Source: Lepidodermella squamata (lineage: Eukaryota > Gastrotricha). From it: a DNA stretch of 64,000 bases. The translations under genes and the position numbers were made by a program. This document shows positions 33,723 to 44,672 of this stretch, in pieces (the stretch's first letter is position 1; the number at the start of each line of letters is the position of its first letter). The stretch covers positions 620,001-684,000 of the forward strand of contig JBLDXI010000015.1 of NCBI GenBank assembly GCA_047495785.1, in the 5' to 3' direction. The notes beneath the pieces are model-generated. The model saw only the letters and a program-made list of their open reading frames with translations. It did not search any database and was not told where the DNA came from.

Positions 33723-33917
33723 GTGATAATATAATACGTTTAAAGCGTATTCAACAATTAGAATCCTATGACAGGCGCGATTAACGTTCAAAGCTTTCCT
33801 TCCGCATCTTTTATATTTTGGGGCAACTAAAATTGCAACCATGAGGCTTCGATGAGGTAATGGCTGCGTAGATATGGGCAGTGCATCGAAGTTCTTGGGC
33901 AGTGCGGTTCATATACT

Positions 33918-34070
33918 AGTGATGGGGAGGACAAGCCCGGCAAGTCTAATGTTAAAATAGGGCATTTCAAAGTATCGAAAGCCAGGATTGCTGATGCTGT
34001 CTTCGCCTTAGCCGTAATCTTTTTCACTGTGATTGTAGATTGCACCTTCATTTTTCTTATGATCGATTGA
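33918..34070 (+). pseudogene. Orphan M4-coding segment 1 of L2
   Basis: Encodes the last ~50 codons of L2, from SDGEDKPGKSN through M4 to the stop. It lacks M1-M3 and any own start. The preceding ATACTAG could serve as a weak acceptor, but no pyrimidine tract supports it. Probably a silent by-product of the tandem duplication. Confidence 0.85.
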
Positions 34071-34632
34071 TATTTATAATGTCAGATTTTGAAATAAAAA
34101 TGTATATAACGTTAGCGACGCGCCATAATTATCACTTAGATGATTCATCCGAACGTACTTTATGAACGTAACGTAATGCATCCAGTACGTTCGGTCTTTT
34201 CATGACCAGAACGTAATTCAATTCACGATCGACATGTAAGTGATTTTACTAGTGGAGGTTTAACAAGTACGACAAGTATTTTACGATCTGCATGTAAAAG
34301 GCGTGTACGATAGGGTCGTGAACGAGGTATACTGTCGAGATGTACTTAGGTACCAGTGCGCGAAGTAGGATCCTCGAACTTGGGGGTATTTTCGGGCCGA
34401 AACGACCAATGCGTCCCCTCTGCGGTACTATTCGACCGTGATAATATAATACGTTTAAAGCGTATTCAACAATTAGAATCCTATGACAGGCGCGATTAAC
34501 GTTCAAAGCTTTCCTTCCGCATCTTTTATATTTTGGGGCAACTAAAATTGCAACCATGAGGCTTCGATGAGGTAATGGCTGCGTAGATATGGGCAGTGCA
34601 TCGAAGTTCTTGGGCAGTGCGGTTCATATACT

Positions 34633-34785
34633 AGTGATGGGGAGGACAAGCCCGGCAAGTCTAATGTTAAAATAGGGCATTTCAAAGTATCGAAAGCCAG
34701 GATTGCTGATGCTGTCTTCGCCTTAGCCGTAATCTTTTTCACTGTGATTGTAGATTGCACCTTCATTTTTCTTATGATCGATTGA
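34633..34785 (+). pseudogene. Orphan M4-coding segment 2 of L2
   Basis: Second identical copy of the L2 3' coding end, with the same upstream junction and the same downstream polyadenylation region. Same interpretation as segment 1. Confidence 0.85.
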
Positions 34786-35347
34786 TATTTATAATGTCAG
34801 ATTTTGAAATAAAAATGTATATAACGTTAGCGACGCGCCATAATTATCACTTAGATGATTCATCCGAACGTACTTTATGAACGTAACGTAATGCATCCAG
34901 TACGTTCGGTCTTTTCATGACCAGAACGTAATTCAATTCACGATCGACATGTAAGTGATTTTACTAGTGGAGGTTTAACAAGTACGACAAGTATTTTACG
35001 ATCTGCATGTAAAAGGCGTGTACGATAGGGTCGTGAACGAGGTATACTGTCGAGATGTACTTAGGTACCAGTGCGCGAAGTAGGATCCTCGAACTTGGGG
35101 GTATTTTCGGGCCGAAACGACCAATGCGTCCCCTCTGCGGTACTATTCGACCGTGATAATATAATACGTTTAAAGCGTATTCAACAATTAGAATCCTATG
35201 ACAGGCGCGATTAACGTTCAAAGCTTTCCTTCCGCATCTTTTATATTTTGGGGCAACTAAAATTGCAACCATGAGGCTTCGATGAGGTAATGGCTGCGTA
35301 GATATGGGCAGTGCATCGAAGTTCTTGGGCAGTGCGGTTCATATACC

Positions 35348-35845
35348 TTGGGGGCATAGACATGGAGTGATGACTCGCCTATGAAAGAGATCGTATCGCT
35401 TGCACAACAGGGGCCCGACGCAATTAGGCGAGCTAGATGAGGAATCAGCGGCATGTTGGTACCATTATTTTTTTTCAATTTATATGATATTCAGCTGTGC
35501 TCTGGAGTGTAATATTCAGGAGGAATAGTAAGTCTCTATGGTATCAGCAGATTATATTTTCAATTCTCTTATGTTGAAGTAAATACTGATTAATACTGAC
35601 GGACGTGAAACTGATAGCTTTGATCATGGTAAAAGTAAAGTAAAATGCGGTAAAATGCACAGTAATACAATCGTTTCAAAAATTAATTAAACATAAACAA
35701 TAAACATTATCCTCCAGAAATTACTGGAAAATTGCAGCTGATTACTTATCAATTGAGATTATCGAAAAATAACCAGCGTTTTCCGCGGGACTACCTCTGT
35801 CTGGATCCATCAATCAAACCCTTGGAAAAATATAAAATACACATC
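35348..35845. other. Unassigned spacer
   Basis: AT-rich DNA between the tandem repeat and the 15-bp array; nothing recognised. Confidence 0.4.
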
Positions 35846-36190
35846 TGCTAAAATGTAATTGCTGAAAAGTCACTTAAACGAATACTATTTTATTCTGCTG
35901 AACTGTCGTTTGCTTAAATTATGTCTTGCTCAAGTTCACACTGAGCAAGTGTCGTATGCTGAAATGACTTCTGCTCAAGTATATCATTGCTCATAAGACT
36001 TCTGCTGAAGACTCGTTTGCTGAATAGTACAGCTGCTGAAGTTTCAGCTGCTAAAGTGTTTTTTGCTAAAGTGCAGTCTGCTGAAATAGCGAATGCTGTC
36101 GCCTGCTAAAGTAGCGCTTGCTGAAGTGTCTCCTGCTCAAATATCACTGCTAAACTGACGTTGCTGAACGAAGTTCTGCTGAACTGTCTT
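35846..36190 (+). repeat. 15-bp-period array, constant 9-mer plus variable 6-mer
   Basis: About 22 occurrences of TGCT(G/A/C)AA(G/A)T-like 9-mers. Starts include 35896, 35911, 35927, 35942, 35957, 35972, 35988, 36003, 36018, 36034, 36049, 36064, 36079, 36094, 36104, 36119, 36134, 36148, 36162 and 36177. Spacing is 15 bp with a few 14s and 16s and one 10. The six bases after each core vary freely. Read from the GCT, units give A-(E/K/Q)-(V/I/L)-x-x (AEVSA, AKVFF, AKVQS, AEIAN, AEVSP), close to the pentapeptide-repeat pattern. A stop and the off-15 spacings break the frame, so this is at most a relic. Confidence 0.85.
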
Positions 36191-36651
36191 ATAACCGACA
36201 AAGCCTGTAAACGCCATGGGTGCCAGATGTTTGTGATGAATCTTAATTATCTCAAACCTAGCTTTATGCGTAGCAACCTTTTTCTTTTTTCGCGAGTAAG
36301 CAGTCTATACTAAATTATGTCTATGTGAGTGCCAATCCTCAGTATTTCTTCATCTACGGTATTGATCTCTCTCTTGTACTGGTGCCGGGTTTGGAGCCGG
36401 GGGATTTTATTGATTGAGATTTTATCATCGATGTAGTTAAAATGACTGTTTAGTAGTAATGTAATAAACTTATCCCGCAAGCATAGATCAAAGGTTAATA
36501 ATACATAAATTGCATCACATATCTATTGGTTTTCTGATTTTGATTGGCACCCTCGTCCACTGAGAATCCTTTTTTATTGGCATTGGAAAAGCGTAAAATC
36601 CTATGCCCTGTGTAGAGTATGACGCTACTTCTAGGCAGATGGCAGATCTAA

Positions 36652-36942
36652 ATGTTGCTGCCCGAGTCCGAATTCGGCCTGAACGCGTCCAGGCCGGCCT
36701 GTTCGAAGACGGGTAGCATTGATTTACCACTCCGCGCTTGGGCCGGTTTAAAACATGCCCGTATACGATGTTTAATGTAAATTGAACAAATTCGAAAGAT
36801 TCACGCTTCACCGCACGCGGGCCGGCCAAGGTGCAAGCCCGAGCACGGCGGAGAACAATGTTTTAAACCCGCCCGGGCGCGGAGTGGTAAAGTGCAGTTA
36901 CCCGACCGCATACGGGCCGAAATCGGGCTCGGGTTCCAATAT
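36652..36942. mobile_element. PIF/Harbinger-like MITE upstream of L3
   Basis: A 291-bp GC-rich element with imperfect terminal inverted repeats of about 75 bp (left ATGTTGCTGCCCGAGTCCGA; the right end reads as its near complement) flanked by TAA duplications. The homologous sequence upstream of L2, near 31716, goes directly from GATCTAAA to CAGCCTA, which is the empty site. The 3-bp TAA duplication fits the PIF/Harbinger group. No transposase is encoded. Confidence 0.8.
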
Positions 36943-37159
36943 TAACAGCCTATTTTAGATATGATTTCAGCATTCAGTTGAAGTGAATTATTGGTGTTTA
37001 AAAAGTGCATCTAAAATAAGTCCCGTTCTGGTTTCTGCGAACGGAGCCAATTAGAGCGCTTGAAACCTATTAAACCATATTCACGACGTATACCTTTATA
37101 TAATCTGACAGTCCTTAATTTTCAGCTGATTTCATGAGCATTTCTATATCAACATTGTA

Positions 37160-37662
37160 CAGTAGAAGCTGTATAATCCGGACACCATCGGTCGCGGAAA
37201 ATTTGTCCGCATTATCGCGCTGTCCGCATTGGGCGATCACCTGTATTCCGAGGCGCCCCTTGAAACGGCCTCAGCGGACAGGATTAGGCCCCCTTTTACG
37301 CGCAGCTACTGTTTGCTTTTCTAATTAGCGCGCACTTTAATTAGATTTTAGTGGTTTTTACGCATAATTCGCAACTTGAGGCTAAGTAAGCGAAGATTTG
37401 TGACAATATCCAGAACCCACTCGGAGACATGGAGTTGGGGATGTTCGCGGTGTCCGCATTAAAGAGCCTGAAATACCCATATGGACAGTGCGACTGTAGC
37501 TAGAAACCTGGCCGCATTTGCCCGCGTCCGCATTAAGAGGCTGCCCGCCTTAACGAGCGCGATGGCCGCATGTTATAACGTAAACTCTGTCGGTCGCCCT
37601 AAAATCGTCCGGACTAGCCCGCTGTCCGCATTGCTGGGGTTCGGATTATACAGCTTCTACTG
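37160..37662. mobile_element. Pogo/Tigger-like MITE in the L3 leader
   Basis: A 503-bp element with terminal inverted repeats CAGTAGAAGCTGTATAATCC and its complement, flanked by TA. Upstream of L2 the same site reads TTGTAGTTGAGG with no insert, so the TA duplication is confirmed by a paralogous empty site. TA target and CAGT ends fit the pogo group. The right end lies 12 bp before the L3 start codon. Any open frame inside is short and not a transposase. Confidence 0.88.
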
Positions 37663-37674
37663 TAGTTGAGATCA

Positions 37675-39252
37675 ATGATAACATACGACAAGGTCTGCGG
37701 CGCAAGTTTGCTCATTTGCCTACTAACTAAGGCATGTAGAGCTCAAGATCTACAGTTGAGCGATGGAACAATTACGAGCACTGATGAAGAGTACATAGAG
37801 CGAATGAATCGCAATTTCCTTCGGCTGTGCCCTCTATCCAGGTCAAAATATCTGCCTTTGGACATTTTGGCTCTGAATCATTTCTCATCTCCAATGAATG
37901 TGACCATATCAGTCGACATGTACCGAATGCTCGAAATCAATGATATGGAGCAAAGGTATTTAATCATTATCTATTTTTAATAATAATTCCATTGGACGTT
38001 AGCCTTTCTGTATGGGCAGTCATAACCATGTCATGGTACTTTCCATGCGAGCCACTCGACTGCGTTGATTTGCTTGAGGATGATTCGATATGCGAAGCAT
38101 TGAAAGCAAACACAGCTGGGGTAGATTACTACAGAATGTCCCTCAGCTGGTCAGATCGGGACGTGTGGCTGCCTCAATTCGTACATATGAATGCGCCTGC
38201 AATTTCACGGCCTTTCGAGAGGTGAGCGTGATGTTGGACTTCCTGCCAGGAATTAGGATCCATTTTGCGGGCAAATATGTTTGACCCAAGGGCCCCCTGT
38301 GGTTTCTGTGGTTTTTTGGGGATTTACCACCTTGGTCTTGCGAACTGAGACTACGGTTTATCCTTCGCTCCCCACAACACTACGCCAAGCTTTCTGTTAT
38401 CATTCAAAGCAAACCCAGTCACTGAAGAACATTAGCCATCAATCATAGCAATTTGATTTTTGATTTTGAAGGCAATTTGCATTTTTTCCACACAGTGTTA
38501 CAAATGGAATTGTTTACGTCACACCCTCAACCAGTGCAGCGGCTATATTCGCAACGGGTCGCTACGATACAATCTGCGAAGAATTCCCATTCCAGCGATT
38601 TCCGTTCGATACTATCAAGTGTTCATTCATCTTCGACTCTGAAGTAGAAGCAGAGGTTGTCCAATACCAAATGGACCGTTTCGACCTCGACACGTCCGCC
38701 GAAAATTCGTTTCTCTCCAGCGCCGACGTTTGGGAATTAGTCGGCATTACTGCCCCAAAAAACGAGATGTCTCATCAAAATGGCGCTCATAATTGTACAA
38801 GAATGACGGCGACAATCGCATTCAAACGAAGACCGATCTATTTCGTGATTAACATCCTTTTCCCAGTCTTCGCGCTGTATTTCATGCAAGTAGCTGCTTT
38901 GATAATGCCGCCGGAATTCCCGGATCGATTTGGTTTCGGAATAACAGTCGTCCTGGCCTTTTCTGTCATTCTAACAATCGTTGATGACCAGATTCCGCGA
39001 ACCTCGGAGCCTGTTTACCTCGTCCACCTGGTTTTGATCAAATTTCTGACTGGTTTAGTGATCAATGTCTATGAGCTCGCGTCCTTAGCCGCGTCGGGCA
39101 GCGATGGGGAGGATAAGCCCGGCAAGTCTAATGTTAAAATAGGGCATTTCAAAGTATCGAAAGCCAGGATTGCTGATGCTGTCTTCGCCTTAGCCGTAAT
39201 CTTTTTCACTGTGATTGTAGATTGCACCTTCATTTTTCTTATGATCGACTGA
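37675..39252 (+). CDS. Cys-loop ligand-gated ion channel subunit L3
   Basis: Exons 37675-37955, 38003-38221 and 38496-39252 give 418 aa. The start is the ATG homologous to that of L2 (MITYDKVCGASLLICLLT). Conserved parts: NFLRLCPL, WYFPCEPLDC plus a third Cys, WLPQFVHMNAP, Cys-loop with FPFDTIKC, then M1 to M4 with a short M3-M4 loop. Sequence is close to L2, and the C-terminal ~50 residues are identical, which suggests recent duplication or conversion. The second intron (274 bp) contains a GAAGTAGGATCC-family repeat. The pogo-like MITE ends 12 bp upstream, so the leader or promoter must differ from that of L2. Confidence 0.92.
38251..38345 (+). repeat. Dispersed GAAGTAGGATCC-family repeat in L3 intron 2
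   Basis: Starts AATTAGGATCC and contains the GGGCCCCCTGTGGTTTCTGT middle segment also seen at 63.5 kb, ending near CTTGCGAAC. It is the main reason this intron is longer than its homologues. Confidence 0.45.
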
Positions 39253-39881
39253 TATTTCAAATTGTATAAAATGATTGATTTTTTCGAGATGTTAAAAATA
39301 TTTAATAAAAACGATACTAAATAAAAAACCGTATTAACATTGGGCCCATCAGACTACTTCTTAACTGCATGAGCAATTTGCCCTAATTCATCATTAACCT
39401 TATTTAAAAACTAGAACTATTCGCTTATTTATAGTTCGATCGATTAGTTAAACCGAGTTCCCAGCTACATTTAGACGGATCGAAAACTTTATGTCTGAAT
39501 AAAAAATTCACACTTCCCGGTGTTCATGTCATCAAAGGTTTGAGCATTTCTATCAGCGTGAGCTGCTAAAAAATGGTTAAGCTCAAACATTGGCGGAGCT
39601 TACGCGTTCAGTGAGAGAAACTTCGCGGCTGGTGTTGTACTTCTGCCTTTCCCTACACCGCGAAGGCCTGATCAATATTTTATGCTTTGATTTTCTTCGT
39701 TAAAGCGTGAAAACTATGACGGTCTATCCTTTTTTCCATGATATCACCACGTATTCATGTTATATATCGATATAGCTGAATCAATTTAGTTCAGTGTTAT
39801 TATCAAATCATGTAATATGGTTAAATCAGAACAACTTTCTTAGGGCTAAATCTTATATTAAAGATTGTTTCAACAACATCA
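39253..39881. other. Spacer between L3 and L4
   Basis: AT-rich, with polyadenylation signals shortly after the L3 stop (AATAAA near 39303 and 39321). No other feature was recognised. Confidence 0.45.
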
Positions 39882-41272
39882 ATGATGAGACCCACTAAGA
39901 TCTGCAAGAAAATTTACCTATTCTCATTTTTCTACTTCCTTACTCACGCAATCAGAGCCCAAGAAGGCCGCGAGATATCAAATCCAATGACAAGTTTGGA
40001 TAAAGAATACTCCGAGCGAATGAAGGCTAATTTCCTTCGCCTGTGCCCTCAAGCAAAATCGAAATCTCTACCGTTGGATGCTCTGATTAAAAGCCGATTC
40101 ACAGAACCGATGAATGTAACAATATCAATCGACTTGTACCGAATGCTGGAGATCAACGATTTGCAGCAAAGGTATCAATTGATCGTCTGAAGTTTTTGTT
40201 GATATTTCAAGGTGTCATTAGTCTCTCGGTTTGGGCTGTAATTTCTATGGAATGGGAATTTCCTTGCAAGCCCCTATCCTGTGTTGATTTGCTGGAAGAC
40301 GAATCGATTTGCGAAGCGCAGACTAACTTCACTTCTCTTTTGTATTCTATCATCATGCAGATTGGCATCCCAGGTCAAGAAATGTGGCTACCGCAATTCC
40401 TGCATATGAATGCTCTTGAAACTTCGCGGCCCTTTGAAAAGTAAGCAGTGATTTTTGTCATCTGGACTGAGATTAAGGCTGATACCTGGGCATTTTGTGA
40501 ATTGTCTGTTCACAGAGTGACCAATGGGATCGTTTACGTTGCACCATCCGCAAGTGCTGCATCTTTGTTCGCAACGGGGCGATACGATACAATTTGCGAC
40601 GAATTTCCCTTCGGAAAATTTCCCTTCGACGTTATTCGATGCTCATTTGTCCTCGATTCGGAAGAAGTAAATGAAGTCGCCAACTACCAGTTGGCCCGTT
40701 TTGACCTCGACGCGTCCGCTGAAAATTCGTTCCTGTCAAGCGCCGATGTTTGGGACTTGGTCAGCATTTCAGAACCGAAAACCGAGATATCCCCTCAAAA
40801 CGGCGATTACAACCTCACAAGAATGACAGGGACTATTACTTTCAAGCGGCGACCAATTTACTTCATCGTCAACATATTCATCCCCGTTTTTGCGGTGTAT
40901 TCCATACAAATCGCAGCCCTTATCATGCCACCCGATGTCCCTGACCGGTCTGCTTTCGGAATAACAGTTGTCTTGGCCTTTTCCGTGATTTTGTCAATCG
41001 TGGTCGGCCAGATCCCGAGAACCTCAGAACCTGTTTACCTGGTCCATCTAGTCGTCTTCAAATTCGCCGCTGGACTAGTGATAAATGTTTATGAACTTGC
41101 GTCTCTAGCTGCTTTGAGTGGCTCGGATAATTCAAGATTCAGGGAATCTCGTGTCAAACTGGGACCTATCAAGCTATCTCTAGCCCGAATTGCAGATTCA
41201 ATTTTCGCTTTTGTAGTTATTCTTGCAACTATTGCTGCTGATTGCACAATTGTATCAATGATGGTGAACTAA
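39882..41272 (+). CDS. Cys-loop ligand-gated ion channel subunit L4
   Basis: Exons 39882-40171, 40222-40440 and 40516-41272 give 421 aa. The N terminus has a hydrophobic signal core (IYLFSFFYFLTHAIRA) after a basic lead; a second in-frame ATG follows the first. Landmarks: NFLRLCPQ, WEFPCKPLSC plus a third Cys, WLPQFLHMNAL, Cys-loop CDEFPFGKFPFDVIRC, M1 YFIVNIFIPVFAVYSIQ and VPDRSAFGITVVLAFSV at the start of M2. The M3-M4 loop is short (about 35 residues). No loop C vicinal cysteines. Same orientation and exon layout as its neighbours. Confidence 0.92.
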
Positions 41273-41858
41273 CACCAGTGATGTTAAGGTTTTGGGATAA
41301 TTTGATCTTCATTTAGAATTAATTTCTTGAATCACAACCTTTTCTTTCATAAGAATAAAACCGAGGTTCTGATGTTCCGATACAAAACGAGGTTCCCGGC
41401 TGTGCTTTCCGAGTAACTGGCAAGAAATTGTAGTTTTAAAAAGATAAGGCATTTCGTAAACGCACATTGCTTGCTTGCCCTTAGCCGTCGTGAAAGCTTT
41501 TCTACATAGGTACCGCCATAAAAAAAAACAAGGCAAAACACGTGACAGTGTGGGCTGTGAAGGGTTAGTGTTGACTGCAATTCACCCATTTTTAAAAATA
41601 GCTCACAAATGCGCTTAAACCATTCTTCTCTAAATCCACGATATCTAGTTAGCACTGATATGTTCACATCTCACATCTAAAGCGCCGTAATCTACAGGTA
41701 AATTGCAACACCCCGTGCAGTGCAATTGCCGTCTCAACGTGGGTGGTAAAACAACGGCGTAGTTATCTGCGTGCGCGAGAAATTCAACAGCTGATCCACC
41801 ATTAAAAAATCTGTTTACGGCCGTCATTATCTGCCTGCTTTGTGAACAGTTTGAAGTC
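41273..41858. other. Spacer between L4 and the EGF-papain gene
   Basis: Includes a GAGTAACTGGCAAGAAA motif near 41409 that also occurs downstream of L6 near 58430, suggesting shared 3' flanks of the channel duplicates. Nothing coding was recognised. Confidence 0.4.
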
Positions 41859-44394
41859 ATGTTTCTGACCCTACCTTCGTTGCTCGGTAAGTAATTCGCT
41901 GAGCGTCAACATATCGCCAATGATTTGTCGTATCACCAATCAGTTATCGTGTCTGTTGGGCCAATCCGCGCATGCGCTCCTGCTCAACAGTCTCAAAAAC
42001 CCTCGGTAAGTATGGAGGAAATTACGGCGAAATGTGTTTAGCGAATGTTCCTGCTAGGCTCAGTCTGTTTTCTGCCTCAACGGCGGAACCTACAGCTCTG
42101 ACTCTGGAGCTTGCGTGTGCCGTAGTGGTTACTCGGGAGCAACGTGCAATAAGTGTAACAACAAATCATAACAGCAAAGGCTGTCCATCTATTTATGTTT
42201 GAACTTAGTTTCCTGCTCGAATTGTAACACTCGACAGACGTGCGTTGGAGCTAACGTATGCAGCTGTTCAAGTGCTTGGACAGGAACTAATTGCGACGTT
42301 TGTAAGCGAAATATCCAAGTGTAAAGTGATTAACACCGGAGAGGTTAACATTTATATAGCGCTATGCAAAGTGGCGTGCCTGAACGGGGGGACTTGTTCT
42401 GGTCCTAACACTTGCGACTGCGCTGCTGGTTGGTTTGGAACCGATTGCAGTATATGTAAGTTTAGAGCGATGAAACTAGAATGTTCTTCCAAGGCTTGGT
42501 ATCATTCTTCTTTTGTTTCTGCTCTCCTCCCCCCTGCTTTTGTTAGTTAGTCATTAAATGAGACGATACCCGTTGTTATTTCAGCTGGATGTTCGGCAGA
42601 TTATTGCCAAAATGGCGGAACTTGTATTGGCAAAAATACTTGCAAATGCACAGCCGCCTACTCTGGATCAGCTTGCAGTAAGTTGAGGAACATACCTCTC
42701 CTATTATTTCCATTTTTTTATTTTCAGCCCAACGTGAGTTAAAAGTGACTGAGCTTCCGAATCCTGAATTTCGCGCTTGAACTTGCTCACAGCTCAGCAG
42801 CCAGCATACGACGATCCACGCTGGATCGCCTTCAAAAGCCAGTATCCTGACCCAGATATCGACACTGAGGAGGAAGATGAAGAGGGTGAGGCTGAGGTGC
42901 TGAAAGACATAGCTGAAGTCGACAAGCTATCGGCAGACCCAGTCAATAGTAATGTAAAATTTGGACTAAATCAATACAGTGCGAAAACAGATGCCTGGCG
43001 CAAGGAAAATCTATTAGGCGGTAAGCTCGCAGAACTAAAAGATAAGCCTAGCGGACGCCGAAGACGCAAAAGAGAGCTGGAATTAGTCGACTTACCTGGA
43101 ACATGCGAAGACTTATGTACGTACTGCGTTGTTGAACGAGAAGATGGTAAAGATATATCTGGTCGAAAAAGATGCCTCGTAACCGGTGGAGCAGCTGATA
43201 CTTTGCCACAGTGGCGAGAGCTGTATTCAACGCGTTCGTTGAACTCCAACCCTTCAGTTGACAAAAATTACAATAACGTGGACATGAAGCCTCCCCTTTC
43301 AAAAGACGATAAGGAGCCGATGGCTGGAGCTGTCATCGATTGGCGTGTCAAAGGTAATGCACCTGTTTTTTGAATATTTTAGCATGATTTTTCACTTTGA
43401 TTTCACACTTATGGGTCATGGGGCCTTTTGAAATGAACAAGCTTTACAAGTAAGTATTGATCAAACTTTGGCCATTCGAAGTTGCAGCTCGCCTCGCTTC
43501 AATTAGTTCTTCAATTAGACTAAAACTGCAAAAACATGTTGTTGCAAACTTGCGTCTAGTTTAGATCGCCCACTCTTGTTCAATGGGGATGTAGGCAAAA
43601 TAATAGCGTATTTATTTCAAGAGGTCCTTTTAGTGAGAGAAGAGTGCCTTTTTCTCATAATAAGTTGCTAATAAAATGATTGAACTATTACGAACATACA
43701 AATTTCAGGCTACATGACCCCAGTGAAAAATCAATTAAAATGCGGCTCTTGTTACACGTTCGCATCGACTGCCGTCCTCGAAGCTCGCTGGGCGATCGTA
43801 AACAATGCTATTCCGGTTCTAATGTCTGAGCAACAAATCATTGACTGTTCGAAAACGACGAGTAGTGATAATAATAACAACGGCTGCAATGGCGGTTATG
43901 ATAGCGCAACTTTCGCGTATTTTACGAAGTTGAAATTCTATTCAAAGGCCGATGACTACAAATATACGGCTAGCGACAAAGCGCAGTGTTCCTATGATGC
44001 TTCAAAAGGTGTTGCCATGAATGTAAATGGATATCTACAACTACGTGGAGCCGCAACGCCGCGGGCGTATCAACAAATCCCTCAGAATCAAATGGTGCCA
44101 AAAATGATGGACGCTCTGCTATACGGTCCGATATATGTGACCCTGTTGGTCGCAGAACCATTTTTCCTGTACAAAGACGGCGTTCTCGACAATCCTAACT
44201 GCGGCACTGATGAGCTTCATGCCGTTGTCATAGTTGGCTACGGGAACGATCCGACATCGAAGTTGGACTACTGGATAGTTCGAAATTCTTGGGGCGATTC
44301 TTGGGGCATCAAAGGCTACTTCAAGATAAGAAGGGGCGTCAATAGATGCGGTATCGAGGTTAACCTGGGAATTCCGTATTTCAAGCTGTCATAA
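41859..44394 (+). CDS. Four-EGF papain-like cysteine protease
   Basis: Nine exons (41859-41886, 41944-42005, 42058-42154, 42209-42301, 42360-42455, 42585-42677, 42728-42733, 42793-43353, 43709-44394) give 573 aa. The signal peptide is split over exons 1 and 2 (MFLTLPSLL plus VIVSVGPIRA). Four EGF-like modules follow, one per exon with phase-1 joints after the first, for example CLNGGTCSGPNTCDC. Then comes an acidic stretch (TEEEDEEGEAE), a partial I29-like propeptide (VKFGLNQYSAKTD), a basic RRRRKR site that a furin-type enzyme could cut, and a C1A protease. The catalytic set is present: Gln in VKNQ, Cys in CGSCYTF, His in LHAVVIVGYG and Asn in RNSWG. The usual Trp after the catalytic Cys is Tyr. 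The ERFNIN motif is not recognisable. Likely secreted; substrate unknown. Confidence 0.85.
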
Positions 44395-44672
44395 ACCGAT
44401 TACACTAATAACTTTGATTTTGATTGGACTTGTAAACTGTTACCATACTGATTTGACACAGGCTTGCTTAACAGTGAAATAAATGCTTGTGCGAAATCCT
44501 ATACGAACAAAGGGGTCCACTGCGAAGAGCAACGTACCGCTGGGGACGGCCTTGATCAACCTTGGCTCACTATGATCCAATGTGAGCGCGATTGCACGCC
44601 GTTCAAAAATTAATTCACATATGCAGTACTTGCGCAAGCAATTAACGTAAGGCTGGTGTGGAATTGCATAAG
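44395..44672. other. Spacer after the EGF-papain gene
   Basis: 3' flank with AATAAA near 44477; nothing else recognised. Confidence 0.4.

Larger units (their letters stand above)
33203..35347 (+). repeat. 715-bp tandem repeat, three copies
   Basis: Units start at 33203, 33918 and 34633 and appear identical. The first begins within exon 3 of L2 and supplies its M4 and stop codon. The other two carry the same M4-coding stretch with no upstream exon, followed by the same 3' flank. The junctions read ACTAGTGATGG. Each unit also contains one GAAGTAGGATCC-family repeat. The third copy ends at about 35347, where the sequence changes. Confidence 0.95.

Noticed and set aside
33534-35478. Minus-strand open frames repeated through the 715-bp units
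   Set aside because: They are repeated only because the DNA is, they run antisense to L2 coding sequence or its 3' flank, and they have no recognisable motif.
35846-36190. CRISPR-like look of the constant/variable array
   Set aside because: The constant part is 9 bp and the variable part 6 bp in an animal genome, with no associated genes. It cannot be a CRISPR array.
43048-43302. Minus-strand open frames opposite the EGF-papain exon 8
   Set aside because: They overlap a well supported exon on the other strand and show no motif.
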